Below are positions 1 to 11,474 of a stretch of DNA of 64,000 nucleotides, piece by piece (the stretch's first letter is position 1; each line of letters begins with the position of its first letter). The notes beneath the pieces are model-generated. The model saw only the letters and a program-made list of their open reading frames with translations, was not told the origin of the DNA and made no database searches. The translations under genes were made by a program, and so were the position numbers. This stretch comes from Charina bottae. Its lineage: Eukaryota > Chordata > Lepidosauria > Squamata > Charinaidae. The DNA is taken from NCBI GenBank assembly GCA_023362775.1, contig JALMGJ010000001.1, forward strand, positions 59,737,501 to 59,801,500, written 5' to 3'.

Positions 1-1400
1 CCCCTATCACTGTTGCCTTTTGCTTTCCTTCTTTCTTGGGCTACTTCCAGTGTCTCAGCAGGCAGCCATCTTGCCTTCTTGGTTTTCTTTTTCTTTGGGA
101 CGTTTTTTGTTGCCGCCTCCTGAACAATGTTGCGAACTTCTGTCCATAGTTCTTCCGGGACCCTATCTACTAAATCTAGTCCCTTAAATCTATTCTTCAC
201 CTCCACTGCATATTCCTTAGGAATATTAGTGAGCTCATATCTAACTGATCTGTGGGTCTTCCCTATTCTCTTTAGTCTGATTCTAAATTGTGCAATAAGA
301 AGTTCGTGATCTGAACTACAGTCAGCTCCAGGTCTTGTTTTTACCGACTGTATAGATGTCCGCCACCTTTGGCTGCAAAGATGTAGTCAATCTGATTTCG
401 GTGTCGACCATCTGGTGAAGTCCATGTATAAAGTCATCTTTTAGGTTGTTGGAAGAGAGTGTTTGTTATGCACAGTGAGTTGTCTTGGCAAAATTCTATC
501 AGCCTATGTCCTGCTTCATTTTGTTCTCCCAGACCATGCTTGCCTGTAATTCCAGGTGTCGTCTGACTACCCACCTTAGCATTCCAGTCTCCTGTAATGA
601 AAATAACATCTCTTTTTGGCGTATTATCCAGTAGGTGCTGCAGATCCTCATAGAACTGATCTACTTCTGCTTCTTCAGCATCTGTGGTTGGGGCGTATAT
701 TTGGATCACTGTGATGTTAAATGGCTTACCCGGAATTCGAATTGAGATCATTCTATCGTTTTTTGGATTGTATCCAAGCAATGCTTTAGCCACTTTATTA
801 TTAATTATGAAGGCTACTCCATTTCTTCTGTGGTCCTCTTGTCTACCGTAGTAGATCTGGTGGTCATCTGATGTGAAGTGGCCCATTCCAGTCCATTTCA
901 GTTCACTGACACCTAAAATGTCTATATTTAATCTTGACATCTCACCAATAACCACATCCAATTTGCCCTGGCTCATATATCTTACATTCCAGGTTCCTAT
1001 GGTGTGTTGATCTTTAGAACATCGGATTCGTCGTTCACCACCAGCACCGTCGGCCGCTAGCCGTCCTTTCGGCTTTGAGCTAGCTGCGTCATCACATATG
1101 GGGCTAGTTGAACTTATCCTCTGTTCCTCCCCAGTAGCATTTTGACCATCTTCCGACCTGGGAGTCCCATCTTCCGATGGTATACCGACATATCTCTGGT
1201 TGTACTGATCCATTTAGTTTTCACGGCAAGAATACTGGGGTGGGTTGCCATTACCTTCCCCAGGGATCGTATTTAGTCTGACCTCTCTGCCACGACCTTC
1301 CCGTCTTGGGTGTCCCTTCACGGTTTAGCTCATGGTTTCATTGAGGTGCTCAAGCTCCAGCACCACGACAAGGTAACGATCTCCTTTGCTGGAGAATAAA
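1..1400 (-). mobile_element. BovB (RTE) LINE, 5' portion, cut by the window edge
   Basis: An antisense BovB non-LTR retrotransposon reads leftward from a 5' UTR at about 1220-1400, through the endonuclease, into the linker before the reverse transcriptase, and leaves the window at base 1. Bases 1-231 are nearly the same as 61431-61661, the matching part of the second BovB copy, which confirms the family. BovB elements move by target-primed reverse transcription and are known to be horizontally transferred among squamates, ruminants and other hosts. The 5' UTR is present, so this copy may be near full length outside the window. The right boundary is approximate because the TSD partner is off-window. 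Confidence 0.93.
434..1213 (-). pseudogene. BovB ORF2 apurinic-type endonuclease domain, ended by a nonsense mutation
   Basis: The 259-aa frame holds the exonuclease-endonuclease-phosphatase domain that nicks target DNA for LINE insertion. Visible landmarks are TWNVR, the catalytic-type SELKWTGMG, IQIYAPTTDAEEAEVDQFYEDLQ and TGDWNAKVG. Vertebrate genomes often mislabel this region as craniofacial development protein 2-like. The frame stops at a TGA at 434-436 where related elements carry arginine, and the BovB protein continues in frame beyond it (LYTWTSPDGR, NQIDYI). A CGA-to-TGA change explains the stop. A further frame change lies near 345-375, after which SDHELL and EVKNRFKGLDLVDRVPEE resume. 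It is therefore a broken gene whose endonuclease half is still readable. Confidence 0.9.
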
Positions 1401-1429
1401 GGCAGACATCTGATTTTTCCAATATAATA

Positions 1430-4400
1430 TTCTTTTGGGAATGGAATTAACTTAAATTCAGAATTTTTTTCCTTTGGGGGTAAATGCTAGGGCCATGCAA
1501 AACATTTGGAGGGCCGCTTTACCCATGGTGGAATATATTCTGAGCATGAACAATGCATTTACAGATGTACAGAATCTCAGAAGGCTGGGAAAGCAGCAAT
1601 GCCCGGCATTGGGAAGAATGTGTCAGCCTTAACACTTTAAGCAACACGTCCCTCCAAGGATTTGCACAACCCTAGTAAACAAGTTGGTACAAATAAATAA
1701 ATTCCACTTTAGGATACCATTTTTTATTTTACTATATTGTTGTGTATGAAGTAAAAAAAAATGGAAAAGCAAGTTTAATCTGAATATAAACTCATAAACA
1801 ATGTTCTTGAACAACAAGAGAAAAAAATGGGAGGCCCCAGCAAAGAAAGGAAGATGAGCTCCTTATATCACAGAGGCTGAGACCAAGAGCATACACAGAG
1901 TGCAATCATAAGAACATAAAAAACACAGAGCTCAGTGGTCAGCCAAACAAAAATAATAGCCTGGATGTGTGTGTGGGAGAGCATTTTTAAAATGCAGACC
2001 TTGACCAAGAATGTGCCCAGAGTGTACTAATAATAATAACCTGCCCTCCCCTAGCTTCTACTGTTATCAATCATATTCAGCCACTGCCCTTGCTGACCAG
2101 GAACAACAAAAAGCTTTTCCAATCAGTTATTGTGGCACTACCTTAGAATTGCTTATAATGTCTCCCACTTGTTGGATACATCTTCCCCATCCACCAAATT
2201 GTTCCCTTTATGGTGCAGAATAAAGGAGGGATCATCTGGTGTCCTACTTTCCATCTTTCTTCTTCTACTGTTAGGTACATAAAAGGGTTAAAGCTGGAAT
2301 AAGCAAAGGCCATTCCCTTTGGGACTGTCCATGTTAATTACCCATAGTATTGTTTCCAGTGGCTCTGGAAAATTCAGTGTCCTTTGATATAGATAATGTA
2401 GATTGTTGGTATTAAGTTCTCTGTCTTTTCACCGCTTGTTCATGTCTCTTTCTCTCCCCCTGCTTTTGCCTGCCTTTTGTTCCGTTCTGCCAGTCAACTC
2501 ATTTTGATCTTTGCTGATCTTTAATAAAAAAAACATCAAGCTCTGTTTCTTGCCAGCTGTACCGAGTGGCATGTGTGCTTGCCCTGATCTGGATATAGGG
2601 ATTGATTGGGAGTATGCTCGGTGCAAACTAACTGGAAATTACCCACCATTGTACTGAGCTGAACAGGCTTTTGAAAGTTGAGGCAGCGAGTCTGATTTTT
2701 TCAAGTCTGCAACCTCCAAATAGTGGGCATTGTGCCACTTGGATTTTATATACTTCACAATCAACATTAGTTACTGCTAGAAACTGCTAGACCAACATTT
2801 AAAAAATTCTTGGGCTGTTCAGATAGATTCCTGTGGATTTAATGGATCAGTTTGCCTTCATCAAAACTGTGACAAAAGATATTGGTATGTACATTCAGAG
2901 AACCAATGTCTCCCTCAAATCAGTTTTCACCCTAAAGACAGTATATTATAAAACTCAATGATATTAAATGGCAAGTTCCTTGCAACAACGTTATTTCATT
3001 CTTTCTTTTTTTTCTAAGGAGGCATGTAAATGATGCTGATATAAACCATGCTCATCATTGCCATTATTTGTTATGTATGTTCATGCCCGTTTGCAAAATT
3101 GGGGGTGGGGGAATTGCTTTAGAAATAAAAGCTGGCCTGAACCCAAAAGTCGTATGTCAGACTTCTTCCATTCGAGCAAGTGACGCCATTAAACAAGATA
3201 CATTATCTGTGTGACCTGGCTCTATTTTTCTACTTTGTTGCTCAAGTCACTGCAGTACCTTGGTGCCTTCAATCAGTTGTCACTGAGAGTCCAAGGCACA
3301 GGGGTTCTTAGAAACAATTTGAAAAGAGTTCTTCCATGTCAGCTAGGTTTCCTTTCCTTTTCCTTTCTCCACTTTCCAAAAGTTATTCTTCGTTTGAGAT
3401 GCTCTGTGTTTCTGTACAAAAGTTTTTTTTTAAAAAAATGATAACAACAATAAATAAATGTATTGGGATTCAGCATATCAGTTGTACTTTTCTACAGTTT
3501 TCACACAGGGGAATAATAACAATACAAATAAAAGCAATGCATTAAAAGGATGTATTCAGCAGTAGTTCACATACGTATTTTACTGTGTGCAGTAAGTCAT
3601 TAAAGATTGTATGAAGAGCCATGCTATATCAGATCAGACAGGTATTTAGTCTATCATCTTGTTTTCTACAATAAATAAGAGATCTGTGGGGAGTCCATCA
3701 GCTGCTAATGAAAGTCATCGTTCTTCATTGCTTTTGTTCCTCAGCAACTGATGTTTGGGATGCTGCAAACTCAAAGACCACCTCACAGAGGAGGATATCA
3801 GCTACAACTCTGTATGATTTCCTGTTCTGGCCTTTCCAGATTTCAGTCAACAGCAGAGGGAAACATCACCCAACTCCAAGGGTGATGAGCTCCATCATGG
3901 CTGAGAAGGCATTGCAGTTGCCTAACCCGAGATGATTCTGCCTGTTGATTTAGTACTATGGCTTTGCTTCTTTCCAATCAGCTTGGGTTGGTTCTTCAGT
4001 TCAGTCAGTCCAGATCCATCAGAATTACTTCCAGCAAAGGCCACTCATTCCTCTTCTTCATGAGTAACCATTCGGAACTCATATGCATACTCTTCTGCTA
4101 AATGTAAAGACAGGATTTCATCAGTCACATTAGAAACAGAGAACATAGACATTAGCTTTTGGCAGCAAACAGGGCAGTTTTGATGATCCCTGTAAGATTT
4201 TCCAGTTGCCCAGGAAACCCAGGAGACCTTTCAATGAAGATTAGTAAACCAAAGCTTTATTATTATAACTTTGGCATCAACAAGAATTTGATGTAAGATT
4301 TACCAGAAGCTTTCATGTGCCAAACTTGTACAGACAAAAAAAAATGGAAAAAAAAGAAAATCCTATGTAAAACCTGGATTGGAGCTACTTTAAAAATGTG

Positions 4401-4663
4401 AGCAGTTTTCAAAATACGTACACACATCTTACCTCTCTGCTCAAGCAGCACTCTTCTCTTAGTGCCATTTTAATTGACTTAGGATAAGAATGCCAGCTTC
4501 ATAAAAGGACACTAAGATTCCCTCTTTCCTCCATTTTGAAGAGTTCATTCATTGGAACAAAAAGTAATGTTTATTTATTGAACACCCCCCTCTCCTTACC
4601 ATTGCCTATGTGGAAATATGTTCCAGTAACACTCCTCAAAAACTTTGAAAATGAAATCATCCA
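1430..4663. other. Gene-free intersperse with one old amniote repeat fragment
   Basis: I see no coding region, tRNA or clear transposon end in most of this stretch. It is AT-rich with poly-A/T runs and an ATA/AAT run near 2028. Bases 3620-3700 (GCTATATCAGATCAGACAGG, then CATCTTGTTTTCTACA) resemble the widespread reptile/amniote interspersed repeat whose consensus reads like 'gctggatcagaccaa...catcctgtttccaacagtgg'. A better-preserved neighbouring part of that family lies at 52725-52830. Short frames here look random. Confidence 0.5.
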
Positions 4664-4678
4664 TAGTAGGTTTAATGA

Positions 4679-5401
4679 GACTTCTGGGTGGAGAAATGGT
4701 GGATTAACACACCTTCGCATTGTGGTGGTGGTAGTGAGGTGGAGATTGGCGGCTGGGCGGCGAGCCCAGACCTGCAAAGCTTTTGCAGACAAGGAGAAGC
4801 TGTGAGATCGCCCACCTGTGCTCCAGAAGGCAGCTCCTCATGAGTAAACCCACAGTATCTGGAAGGACCTTGCAGGTGACTTGTGGATACAGTTCCAGAA
4901 GCTGAGGAAGAAAGATCCAGCTCGCAGCCTCAAGCAGAGCCTGCTTAAAGGACACTAAGTTCGCCTACTCCACTTTCTAGGGAACGTTAGAGTAGGAAAA
5001 TTTTGAAAGTTATAGAGATCTTCAGACCAGCAGAACACCTAAACCACCCAGTGAGTGAACCTCCAACCCAAAGGATTAAAGTAAAAAGTAAATATATAAT
5101 TATATGGATTTAAAAAGAATTAAAAGCAAAAGATTGCCAAGAGTGGAACTAAGAAAGTTTAAAATGGATTAAGGGGACAGCTGAAATTGGAATATTGTTT
5201 ACTAAAGTACTTTTGAACCAATTAAATAAATAATACATACCTTTGTGGGAAAGAGGATACTTTTCTGAAAGATACAGATCTTTTTCAAGAATGGGTATGT
5301 TGTGGATTTCTAAAAGTCTTGCTACATGTATTAATAAAGTGGAGATATTGCCAAAGACTTTTTCAGATCATAACCAAGTGACTTTATTATACAAGAGGAA
5401 A
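4679..5401 (+). pseudogene. L1 5' UTR joined to the end of the ORF2 endonuclease
   Basis: From 4679 to about 5230 is GC-richer L1 leader sequence. It is homologous to the antisense leader at 21655-22080: both contain GACAAGGAGA followed by TGTGCTCCAG/TGTGCTCTGG and then GGACACTA. From 5243 the translation shows the L1 endonuclease end, ISKSLATCINKVEILPKTFSDHN, where SDHN is the conserved C-terminal catalytic motif. It runs on as VTLLYKRKVRTY to the Penelope insertion at 5402. The jump from leader straight to SDHN means ORF1 and most of the endonuclease are deleted. Confidence 0.75.
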
Positions 5402-5864
5402 GTTAGAACTTATGGAGTCCTTGGTGCTCTCTGAGCCTTGTTGTTTTCTTGCAGATGTTTAATTGCCAGGCTAGGCAACATCTTCAGTGCGAAAAGGGAG
5501 TGGGACTTGCTCTCTGTTTATATACCATGGTGTGTCCTGCTTGTGTTGGTGCGGGTGTTGTCCTCTCCTTGGTAGTTCCTTGATTGGGCTGTTGTTTGCT
5601 GCTTGGTTGATTGAATGAGTTAATAGTTCCTTGATTAGAGTATATTGTGCTGTTTGATTGTGCCTCTGGTGCTAATCCTGGTGTTAATCTTTGCATATCT
5701 GGGTGTTGATTGCTGGCAAGGAGGTGTTCTGGTCTTCTGGCTTTTCTATTGTCTCTTATGAATGGTATGTAAATGTTGTTCACCTCTATGCGTCTGTTGA
5801 TGGCTGCTTTGTCTGAGTGCCAAGCTTCCAGGAATTCTCTAGCATTTTTGGGTTGGTTTAAGAT

Positions 5865-6075
5865 GCTCAGTTTCCCAGTTGAAAGTATGGTTGAGTCTGT
5901 CCATGTGTTGTGAGATTAAGGAGTTTTCATTGTGTCTTCTGACTGCTAGTTGGTGTTCATGGATGTGCTCTGCTAGTCTTCTGCCCATCTGTCCTACATA
6001 GTGGCTGTTACAGTCCTTACACTGTATGTTGTAGATAACTCCTGTTTTTTCTTCTTGGGCTACAGGGTCTTTTGG
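5865..6075 (-). pseudogene. Penelope GIY-YIG endonuclease domain
   Basis: Translating the minus strand gives GVIYNIQCKDCNSHYVGQMG followed by RRLAEHIHEHQLAVRRHNENS. GVIY and HYVG are the GIY and YIG halves, followed by the conserved Arg and the HxxEH block. GIY-YIG nucleases are the hallmark endonuclease of Penelope-like elements and sit C-terminal to the RT, as here. Frame breaks are present between RT and this domain, plus the L1 insertion at 6178. A stop follows KPTQKC. Confidence 0.85.
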
Positions 6076-6177
6076 GTTACTTATGATGTTCTGAAGGGTT
6101 TTGGTTGGTTTGTGTGCTACGGTGATGCCGTGTGGTTGTAACAGTCTATTAGCAGTTTCTGAGATGTTTCTGATGTA

Positions 6178-6801
6178 AGATGGTAAAGAAATTTTGGACC
6201 CAAATACATACGTTGATGCAGAGTATTCTACAAATACAGATTCCGTTTAAACCAGAATTATTTCTATTGGGAATATTGGACTTACAAATAGAAAAACATT
6301 TTGTTAGAATTATACAATATATGATAACAGCAGCAAGACTTCTTTATGCACAATTTTGGAAAACTCAGACTCTACCAACAGTACAAGAGTGGATGTTAAA
6401 ATTGATGGACATGGCAGAAAATGATAAATTGACTTGTTTATTGAAAGAAAATTCAAGTGATCTCAAAGAGTGGAAACCATTGATGGACTATTTGCAAAAT
6501 GCAGGAGGGGCGAAGCTTACATGGGGTTTTGAAGAGTAGATTAAATATAAAAGAGCATATTAGACAAAGAATAATTTCTATCTATTGTATGAAAAACCAA
6601 CATTTAGGGCAGATTTTTTTAATCTACGTGACCAGAGATAGATTGGAAGTTATCCATTTTTCATATCTTTTTCTTTCTATCACTTTACTACACTTTTTCT
6701 TTTCTTTTTCTTTTTCTTTATTTTGTATTTTGTATTTCTTTTTTCGTTTCTATCTTTTAACTATGTATTTTAAAATCTTAATAAAAATTAAAAAAAAGAG
6801 G
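6178..6801 (+). mobile_element. Young 5'-truncated L1 inside the Penelope element
   Basis: This 624-bp insertion is flanked by a perfect 13-bp duplication TGTTTCTGATGTA (6165-6177 and 6802-6814) and ends in an A-rich tail after AATAAAAATT. Its reading frame 6180-6539 encodes the last part of L1 ORF2 (VKKFWTQIHTLMQSIL, LLYAQFWKT, MDMAENDKLTCLLKEN). The closest relative in the window is the antisense copy at 61709-62480. Perfect TSDs and a near-open frame suggest it is recent compared with its PLE and L1 hosts. Confidence 0.93.
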
Positions 6802-7374
6802 TGTTTCTGATGTATGGCAGTGTAATCCTTTTCATAGCTTCTGTTGGTTTTGCTCTGGTGGGTTGAGTGGTCAGGCACTTTTTCATCAAGTTGCGTGGGT
6901 ATCCATTTTGCTGGAAGATGCTATATAAGTGGTCTGTTTCCTTTTTCTGGTGTTCTGGGTTGCTGCAGTGTGTTTTTGCTCATCTGAATAGTGTTCTTAC
7001 ACAGCTCCTCTTGTGGGACGTTGGGTTATTGCTTTGGTAGTGGAGCACTTGGTTAGTGTGGGTAGATTTCTGGTAGACTTGTGTTTCTAGAATGCCATCA
7101 TTTCCTCTACTGATGAGGATGTCCAAGAAGGGTAGCGTGTTGTTTTCTTCTTCCTTGTGAATTTTATTCCTTTGAATATGTTGTTGATGGTTTCATGTGT
7201 TTCCTAAAGTTGATCCTTTTTTATTATGACGAAGGTGTCATCTACATACCGGATCCATACTTTGGGTTGAATGCGTGGGAGTGCTATCCTTTCTAGATGT
7301 TGCATTACAATCTCTGCTATGAGTCCTGAGAGTGGTGATCCCATAGGTGTTCCTTTGATTTGTTGGTATATTTG

Positions 7375-7944
7375 TCAATCAAACTGAAAGTAGGTGGTGA
7401 GGCAGAGGTGGATGAGATCCATGATTCTGGGTATTTTGATCTTGGTGTTTCTAGTTAGGTCAGGTGTGTTGCGTAGAACTGCTGCCATGGATTCAATCGC
7501 TAATGCTTGGTCTATGGATTTAAAGGGTGCAATGAAATCAAATGACACCATAATTTCATCTTCATCTATTTTTAGGTCTTTGATTTTCTGGAGACACTGT
7601 AGTGGGGAGTTGATAGAGTATTCGCTCTCCTCTGTGAGATGCCCAATTTTTCTTGTAAGTTCTTTAGCTATATTGTATGTGGGGGTCCCTGGTAACGATA
7701 CAATTGGACGGAGCGGTATGTTGGGCTTGTGTATTTTGCAGCATCCATAGAAGCGTGGGATGATGGGTCCGCTGCTTTTCATCCGCCTCTGTTCTTCTTT
7801 TGTGATTTGACCCTTCTTGGTTAAGTCATTGAAGATTCTTTTGACCTGGTTGTCCAGTTTCTGTATGGGATTGGTGTTTACTGGGGTATAGGTTTCTTTG
7901 TCAAGTAAATCTTTGGCTTTTTGTATATATTGCAATCTGTCCAT
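7375..7944 (-). pseudogene. Penelope reverse transcriptase fragment
   Basis: The 189-aa frame contains PLE RT landmarks in order: RFYGCCKIHKPNIPLRPIVS (about residues 64-83), TYNIAKELTRKI, and a catalytic-block equivalent MVSFDFIAPFKSI where active elements have an FDVxxLFTxI pattern. The C-terminal TYFQFD leads into a decayed continuation (about 7200-7375) that still encodes the KGTPMG-type region in broken frames. Active RTs of this family are longer, so only the fingers/palm part is open here. The enzyme would copy RNA at a nicked chromosomal target. The frame is fragmentary and not expected to function. Confidence 0.87.
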
Positions 7945-7997
7945 AATGATGGTGGTGCGGCCTTTGTCTCCTGGGAGGATGCTGGGTTAGAACTTAT

Positions 7998-9445
7998 AGA
8001 TGGAGGCTAAATGAAGCATTGTTACAAAAGGAGTCAATAATGGAGGAGTGCAAAAAGAAATTGAAATATTTTTTTTGAGATTAACCTTAATAATGGTACT
8101 GATATAAGGACAGTATGGGATGCTAGTAAAGCCTTTATGAGGGACAATTTATACAGCAAAACAGAAAGTTGAAAGGACAAAGAAATGAGAAGATGTAAAA
8201 TATTTTAACGGAGATAAAAAAAGAAAGAGGAGAAGTTAAAGAGATCTCCAGGAAGCGAAGACATCTCACAGCAAATCAAGTTTTTATGATGCCAACTTTT
8301 TATGTTAATGATTAAAGAAATGGAGATAAAAATAAACTTTGTAAAACAGAAGAATTTTGAGTTAGAAAACAAGCTGGGGAAATTGCCAGCATATAAACTG
8401 AGAAAAGAAAGTGAGAAGAAAACAATTTTAAAATTACAAAATAGGAAAACTATGGTAACAGATAATGTAAATATGCAAAGAATATTTCAACAGTACTATA
8501 TTTTTTTATATAAAGGACAAAAAATCTCCCCAGCAAAAGTGGATGAATATTTAAAGAAACAAAATTTGCCAAAGACAAAGGACAATCAAAGGCAAATGAT
8601 GAATGGACCTATAAAAATAAGGGAAGTCTGTGAGGCTATAAAAAAGACTAAAATAGGGAAAGCTTCTGGCCCAGATGGAATGCCAGCCTCCTATTATAAA
8701 TATTTTGAAGACGAAGTGTTACAACCACTTCAAAAAATGATGAATTCTATTTTGGATAATGGAAAAATACCAGAATGTTGGACAGGTGCAAATATAGCAT
8801 TAACTGCTAAAGAAGGTCAAGATCTGACTTTACCAAAAACTTATCGACCAATTTCTTTACTGAATAATGATTACAAAATATTTATGATGATTTTAGCTGA
8901 AAGGATGAAAAGTGTCTTGCAAGATTTTATACACAAAGATCAATGTGGCTTTTTACCTAAACGACAATTAAGAGACAATATTAGAAAGATTCTTAACATA
9001 TTAGAATACCTGGAACATCACAATGAAAAAAAAAAGCCTTGTTGATATTTCTTGATGCGGAGAAAGCATTTGATAATTTGAACTGGACTTTTCTGTTTAA
9101 AAGTTTGGAAGACATGGACTATTGAAAAAAAATTATTAAATAGGTGAAATCAATATATACTTTGCAAAAGGCACACATTGTAGTTAATGGAGAATTGGCA
9201 AAACCCTGTGAAATACAGAAAGGAACAAGGCAAGTATGTCCACTTTCACTACTGTTATTCATTCTGGCTCTTCAAGTATTGAATAGAGATATAAGACAAG
9301 ATGAGAGAATTGCTGGGGTGAAGGTTAAAAAAGAAGTACTGTATATAAGTTAAGGACTTTTGCAGACAACTTCTTTTTAATTTTGGTAAATCCTATGGAT
9401 GGAATAGATATATAATTGGAGAAATTAAAGGAATTTGGTGCACTA
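7998..9445 (+). pseudogene. Old L1 ORF2 reverse transcriptase region
   Basis: The frame 8302-9045 (247 aa) holds the linker and RT start: GKASGPDGMPASYY, LPKTYRPISLLNNDYKI, and DQCGFLPKRQ..DNIRK, which are L1-type RT blocks. A frameshift at about 9045 breaks the FLDAEKAFDxxxW block. Another frame at 9144-9353 carries QKGTRQVCPLSLLLFILALQVL. The YxDD box equivalent near 9360 reads as FADN in broken frame. The region begins at the Penelope TSD and ends at the SINE near 9448. Several stops and frameshifts make it inactive. Confidence 0.85.
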
Positions 9446-9447
9446 GG

Positions 9448-9778
9448 TAAAGGTAAAGGTTCCCCCCGCACATTTGTGCAGTCGTGTCCGACTCTAGGGG
9501 CCGGTGCTCATCTCCGTTTGTTAGCCGAAGAGCCAGCGTTGTCCGAAGACGCTTCCACGGTCATGTGGCCGGCATGACACACATGGAACGCTGTTACCTA
9601 CCCACCGAAGTGGTACCTATTAATCTACTTGCATTTGCATGCTTTCGAATTGCTAGGTTGGCAAGAGCTGGAGCTAGTGCGGGAGCTCACTCCGCACGCA
9701 GGGCTAGGGATTCGAACCTCCGAACTTGCGATCTTCTGATCGACAAGCCTGGCGTCTTACCCGCTGAGCCACCACGCT
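9448..9778 (-). mobile_element. Sauria-type SINE (tRNA head, BovB tail) in the old L1
   Basis: Read on the minus strand, a tRNA-like head (GGTGGCTCAGCGGGTAAGA, with a B-box GGTTCGAATCC) is followed by a body (GTAGATTAATAGGTACCACT) and a tail GAGTCGGACACGACTG with a short (CTTTAC)n end. The tail matches the 3' end of the BovB LINE at 59617-59640. Two more copies lie at 20755-21045 and 30908-31235. Such SINEs have no protein and use the LINE's RT. It interrupts the L1 between KEFG and FKINNEKTKM. The exact TSD is unclear. Confidence 0.88.
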
Positions 9779-9954
9779 GGTTTTAAAATTAATAATGAGA
9801 AAACAAAGATGACTTTAAATTGTATTTTGCAGCCTGTTATTTGGTTTGGATGAAAGAGTCAGTGCCGTTGAGATATAAGAGAATGTTAGAACTAGAAGGA
9901 CACAACCTGAGGTTTGAGTGGCATGGCTTTTTATGTATGATAAAGTTAAAGTAA

Positions 9955-10640
9955 TACTTTATTGATTAGCCATTAGGCCATATCAGAATACTAAATATAA
10001 AACACAGAACAGTAATAAAACCATATGTTAAAAATAGAATAAAGAAATAAGTAAAATAAAATGCAAATCATATTTCCATGTCACCCCTACAGTTTACCCC
10101 AATCAGATCCACATATGCAGTTCTCAACTGGACTATTTAGTTTCAATAAAGGTCCACATTATATGTAATTTTTGGATTCTGACCGCACACGAAATATGTT
10201 GTTTTAATATAAGGATCCCAATAGGCTATTCACCTAATGTGTGGTCCAAGATACTGATCTCTCTCTTTCTTATACCATTGACATTCAAATAATATATGTG
10301 TTATATCTTCTATCTCTGGGGCTCTGCAAATACAAGTACATTCATTATAAGGGACTTGGTTAAACCTTCCATATTTAGCCATTGTGTCCAGCTGCTCAAA
10401 ACTTGCTTGAGTAAATACCCCCCTAAGGTGATTCGGCATTTCTGTCACCCCTCCGAGGCACCCCTCACTCCTTACCTGGGACGCCATCCGCTTAAGACCT
10501 GCGAGATTGCTTAATGACCGCAACTGGGAATGCTGATATTGCAGTCGCTGAGCAAAGTAGTCACATACTGTCTCGCTTAACAACAGCTTCGCTCAACAAC
10601 TGAGATTCCAGTCCCAATTATGGTCATTAATTGAGGACTA
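9955..10640 (-). mobile_element. Unclassified non-LTR LINE 3' part, inserted in the old L1
   Basis: The minus-strand frame 10230-10583 (117 aa) ends in a cysteine/histidine-rich motif CICRAPEIEDITHILFEC, then QWYKKERDQYL. That pattern is typical of the C-terminal zinc-binding region of several LINE clades. Left of it is AT-rich 3' UTR. The right part (10400-10630) contains a direct-repeat-like sequence (CATTAATTGAGGACTACCTG) resembling a common squamate interspersed repeat that begins 'gtagtcctcgacttac'. L1 coding resumes at about 10640 (KGHRGNLGL). Exact clade and TSD cannot be fixed by eye. Confidence 0.6.
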
Positions 10641-10789
10641 CCTGTATAAGGGGCATAGGGGTAACCTTGGCCTTATATAATATAGTGGCCAAAATATATA
10701 TAGAATAGTGATAGGAGGGAAATATTTTATAAATGGGTTTTTATGGGAGGGGAAGTTGATTTAGAGGGATATACTGTATATTTATTTAT

Positions 10790-11067
10790 TTTTCTTTATA
10801 TAGAAGGGGAAGAAGCAATTGCTTTTATTGATTTCTATATGCCTATGGGATGATTTATAGAAATAATGTGATCTTGGTTAGGGTAAGAGATTAATTATGG
10901 AAATTGCTATATATTCTTGTTGTTCAAAGTCGGAAGTCACTTCTTATGTAATCCTAAAAAAATATTTTCTTGTGTTTCTCACTTTTTTTGTAGTTTTTTT
11001 GTTTGTTTTTGTTTTTTGTAGTTTTTATCTTTGCTCTAAACTCAATAATTTTTTTTAATAAAAAAAA
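10790..11067 (+). mobile_element. Second L1 3' UTR tail nested in the old L1
   Basis: Between two pieces of old L1 coding sequence (ending about 10790 and restarting at 11068 with DLLVQEHGELK) lies a T-rich sequence ending AATAATTTTTTTTAATAAAA. It contains GTCGGAAGTCACTTC, also found in reverse in the L1 3' UTR at 32160-32175. It is therefore the 3' end of a different L1 subfamily, 5' truncated. The left boundary is uncertain. Confidence 0.55.
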
Positions 11068-11420
11068 GATTTGCTAGTACAGGAACATGGAGAACTTAAA
11101 ATGAAATCAAAAGAACAATTTACTGCAGAGAGATTTCATTTTCAATGGTTTTCATATGTACAATTAAGAGAAAGATTTAACATAAATAGAAAGGTAATTG
11201 GAATTGAATAACTATTATATGCACAATGTTGGAGAAATACTGAAATACCCACAATGGAGGATTGGATTGTGAAGATATCAGAATTTGCAGAAATGGCAAA
11301 ATTGACCTGTTTGATCAAGGATGAAACAGCAAGTACTTTTACAAAATATTGTAAACGTTTTATAGACTTTTTGCTGAAAATGGAAAAAAATGAAATGGTG
11401 ATTTCTGGATTTGCTGATTA
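11068..11420 (+). pseudogene. Old L1 ORF2 C-terminus
   Basis: Translation gives ERFHFQWFSYVQLRERFNI, a stop, then LLYAQCWRNTEIPTMEDWIV and KLTCLIKDETAS, ending FLLKMEKNEMVISGFAD and a stop. This is the same C-terminal domain as in the younger L1 copies at 6180-6539 and 62061-62510, at greater divergence. The stop after GIE confirms decay. The true ORF2 terminus is probably at about 11420, before the 3' UTR. Confidence 0.8.
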
Positions 11421-11474
11421 AAAAGGTTGAATATAGGATAGAGGGGAACCACGTGATATAAACTTAGTGTAGAG

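Larger units (their letters stand above)
5414..7985 (-). mobile_element. Penelope-like element (PLE) inserted into the old L1
   Basis: Reading leftward this element has a Penelope-type reverse transcriptase (7375-7944), a region of decayed frames, then a GIY-YIG endonuclease (about 5865-6075) and a 3' tail ending at 5414 in the motif GGAGTCCTTGGTG. It is flanked by a perfect 12-bp duplication GTTAGAACTTAT (5402-5413 and 7986-7997). Removing it restores the L1 protein (RKVRTY joined to RWRLNEALLQKES), which is strong proof of insertion. It is itself interrupted by a young L1 at 6178-6801. PLEs are a retroelement class apart from LTR and non-LTR elements. Stops and frameshifts show it is dead. 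Confidence 0.9.

Noticed and set aside
434..1213. Host gene 'craniofacial development protein 2-like'
   Set aside because: That label is a known misannotation of the BovB endonuclease, and the 5' UTR and downstream RT linker here are BovB.
9700..9778. tRNA-like gene on the minus strand (also at 20760 and 30910)
   Set aside because: These are SINE heads with A and B boxes but no sound cloverleaf, each followed by a SINE body.
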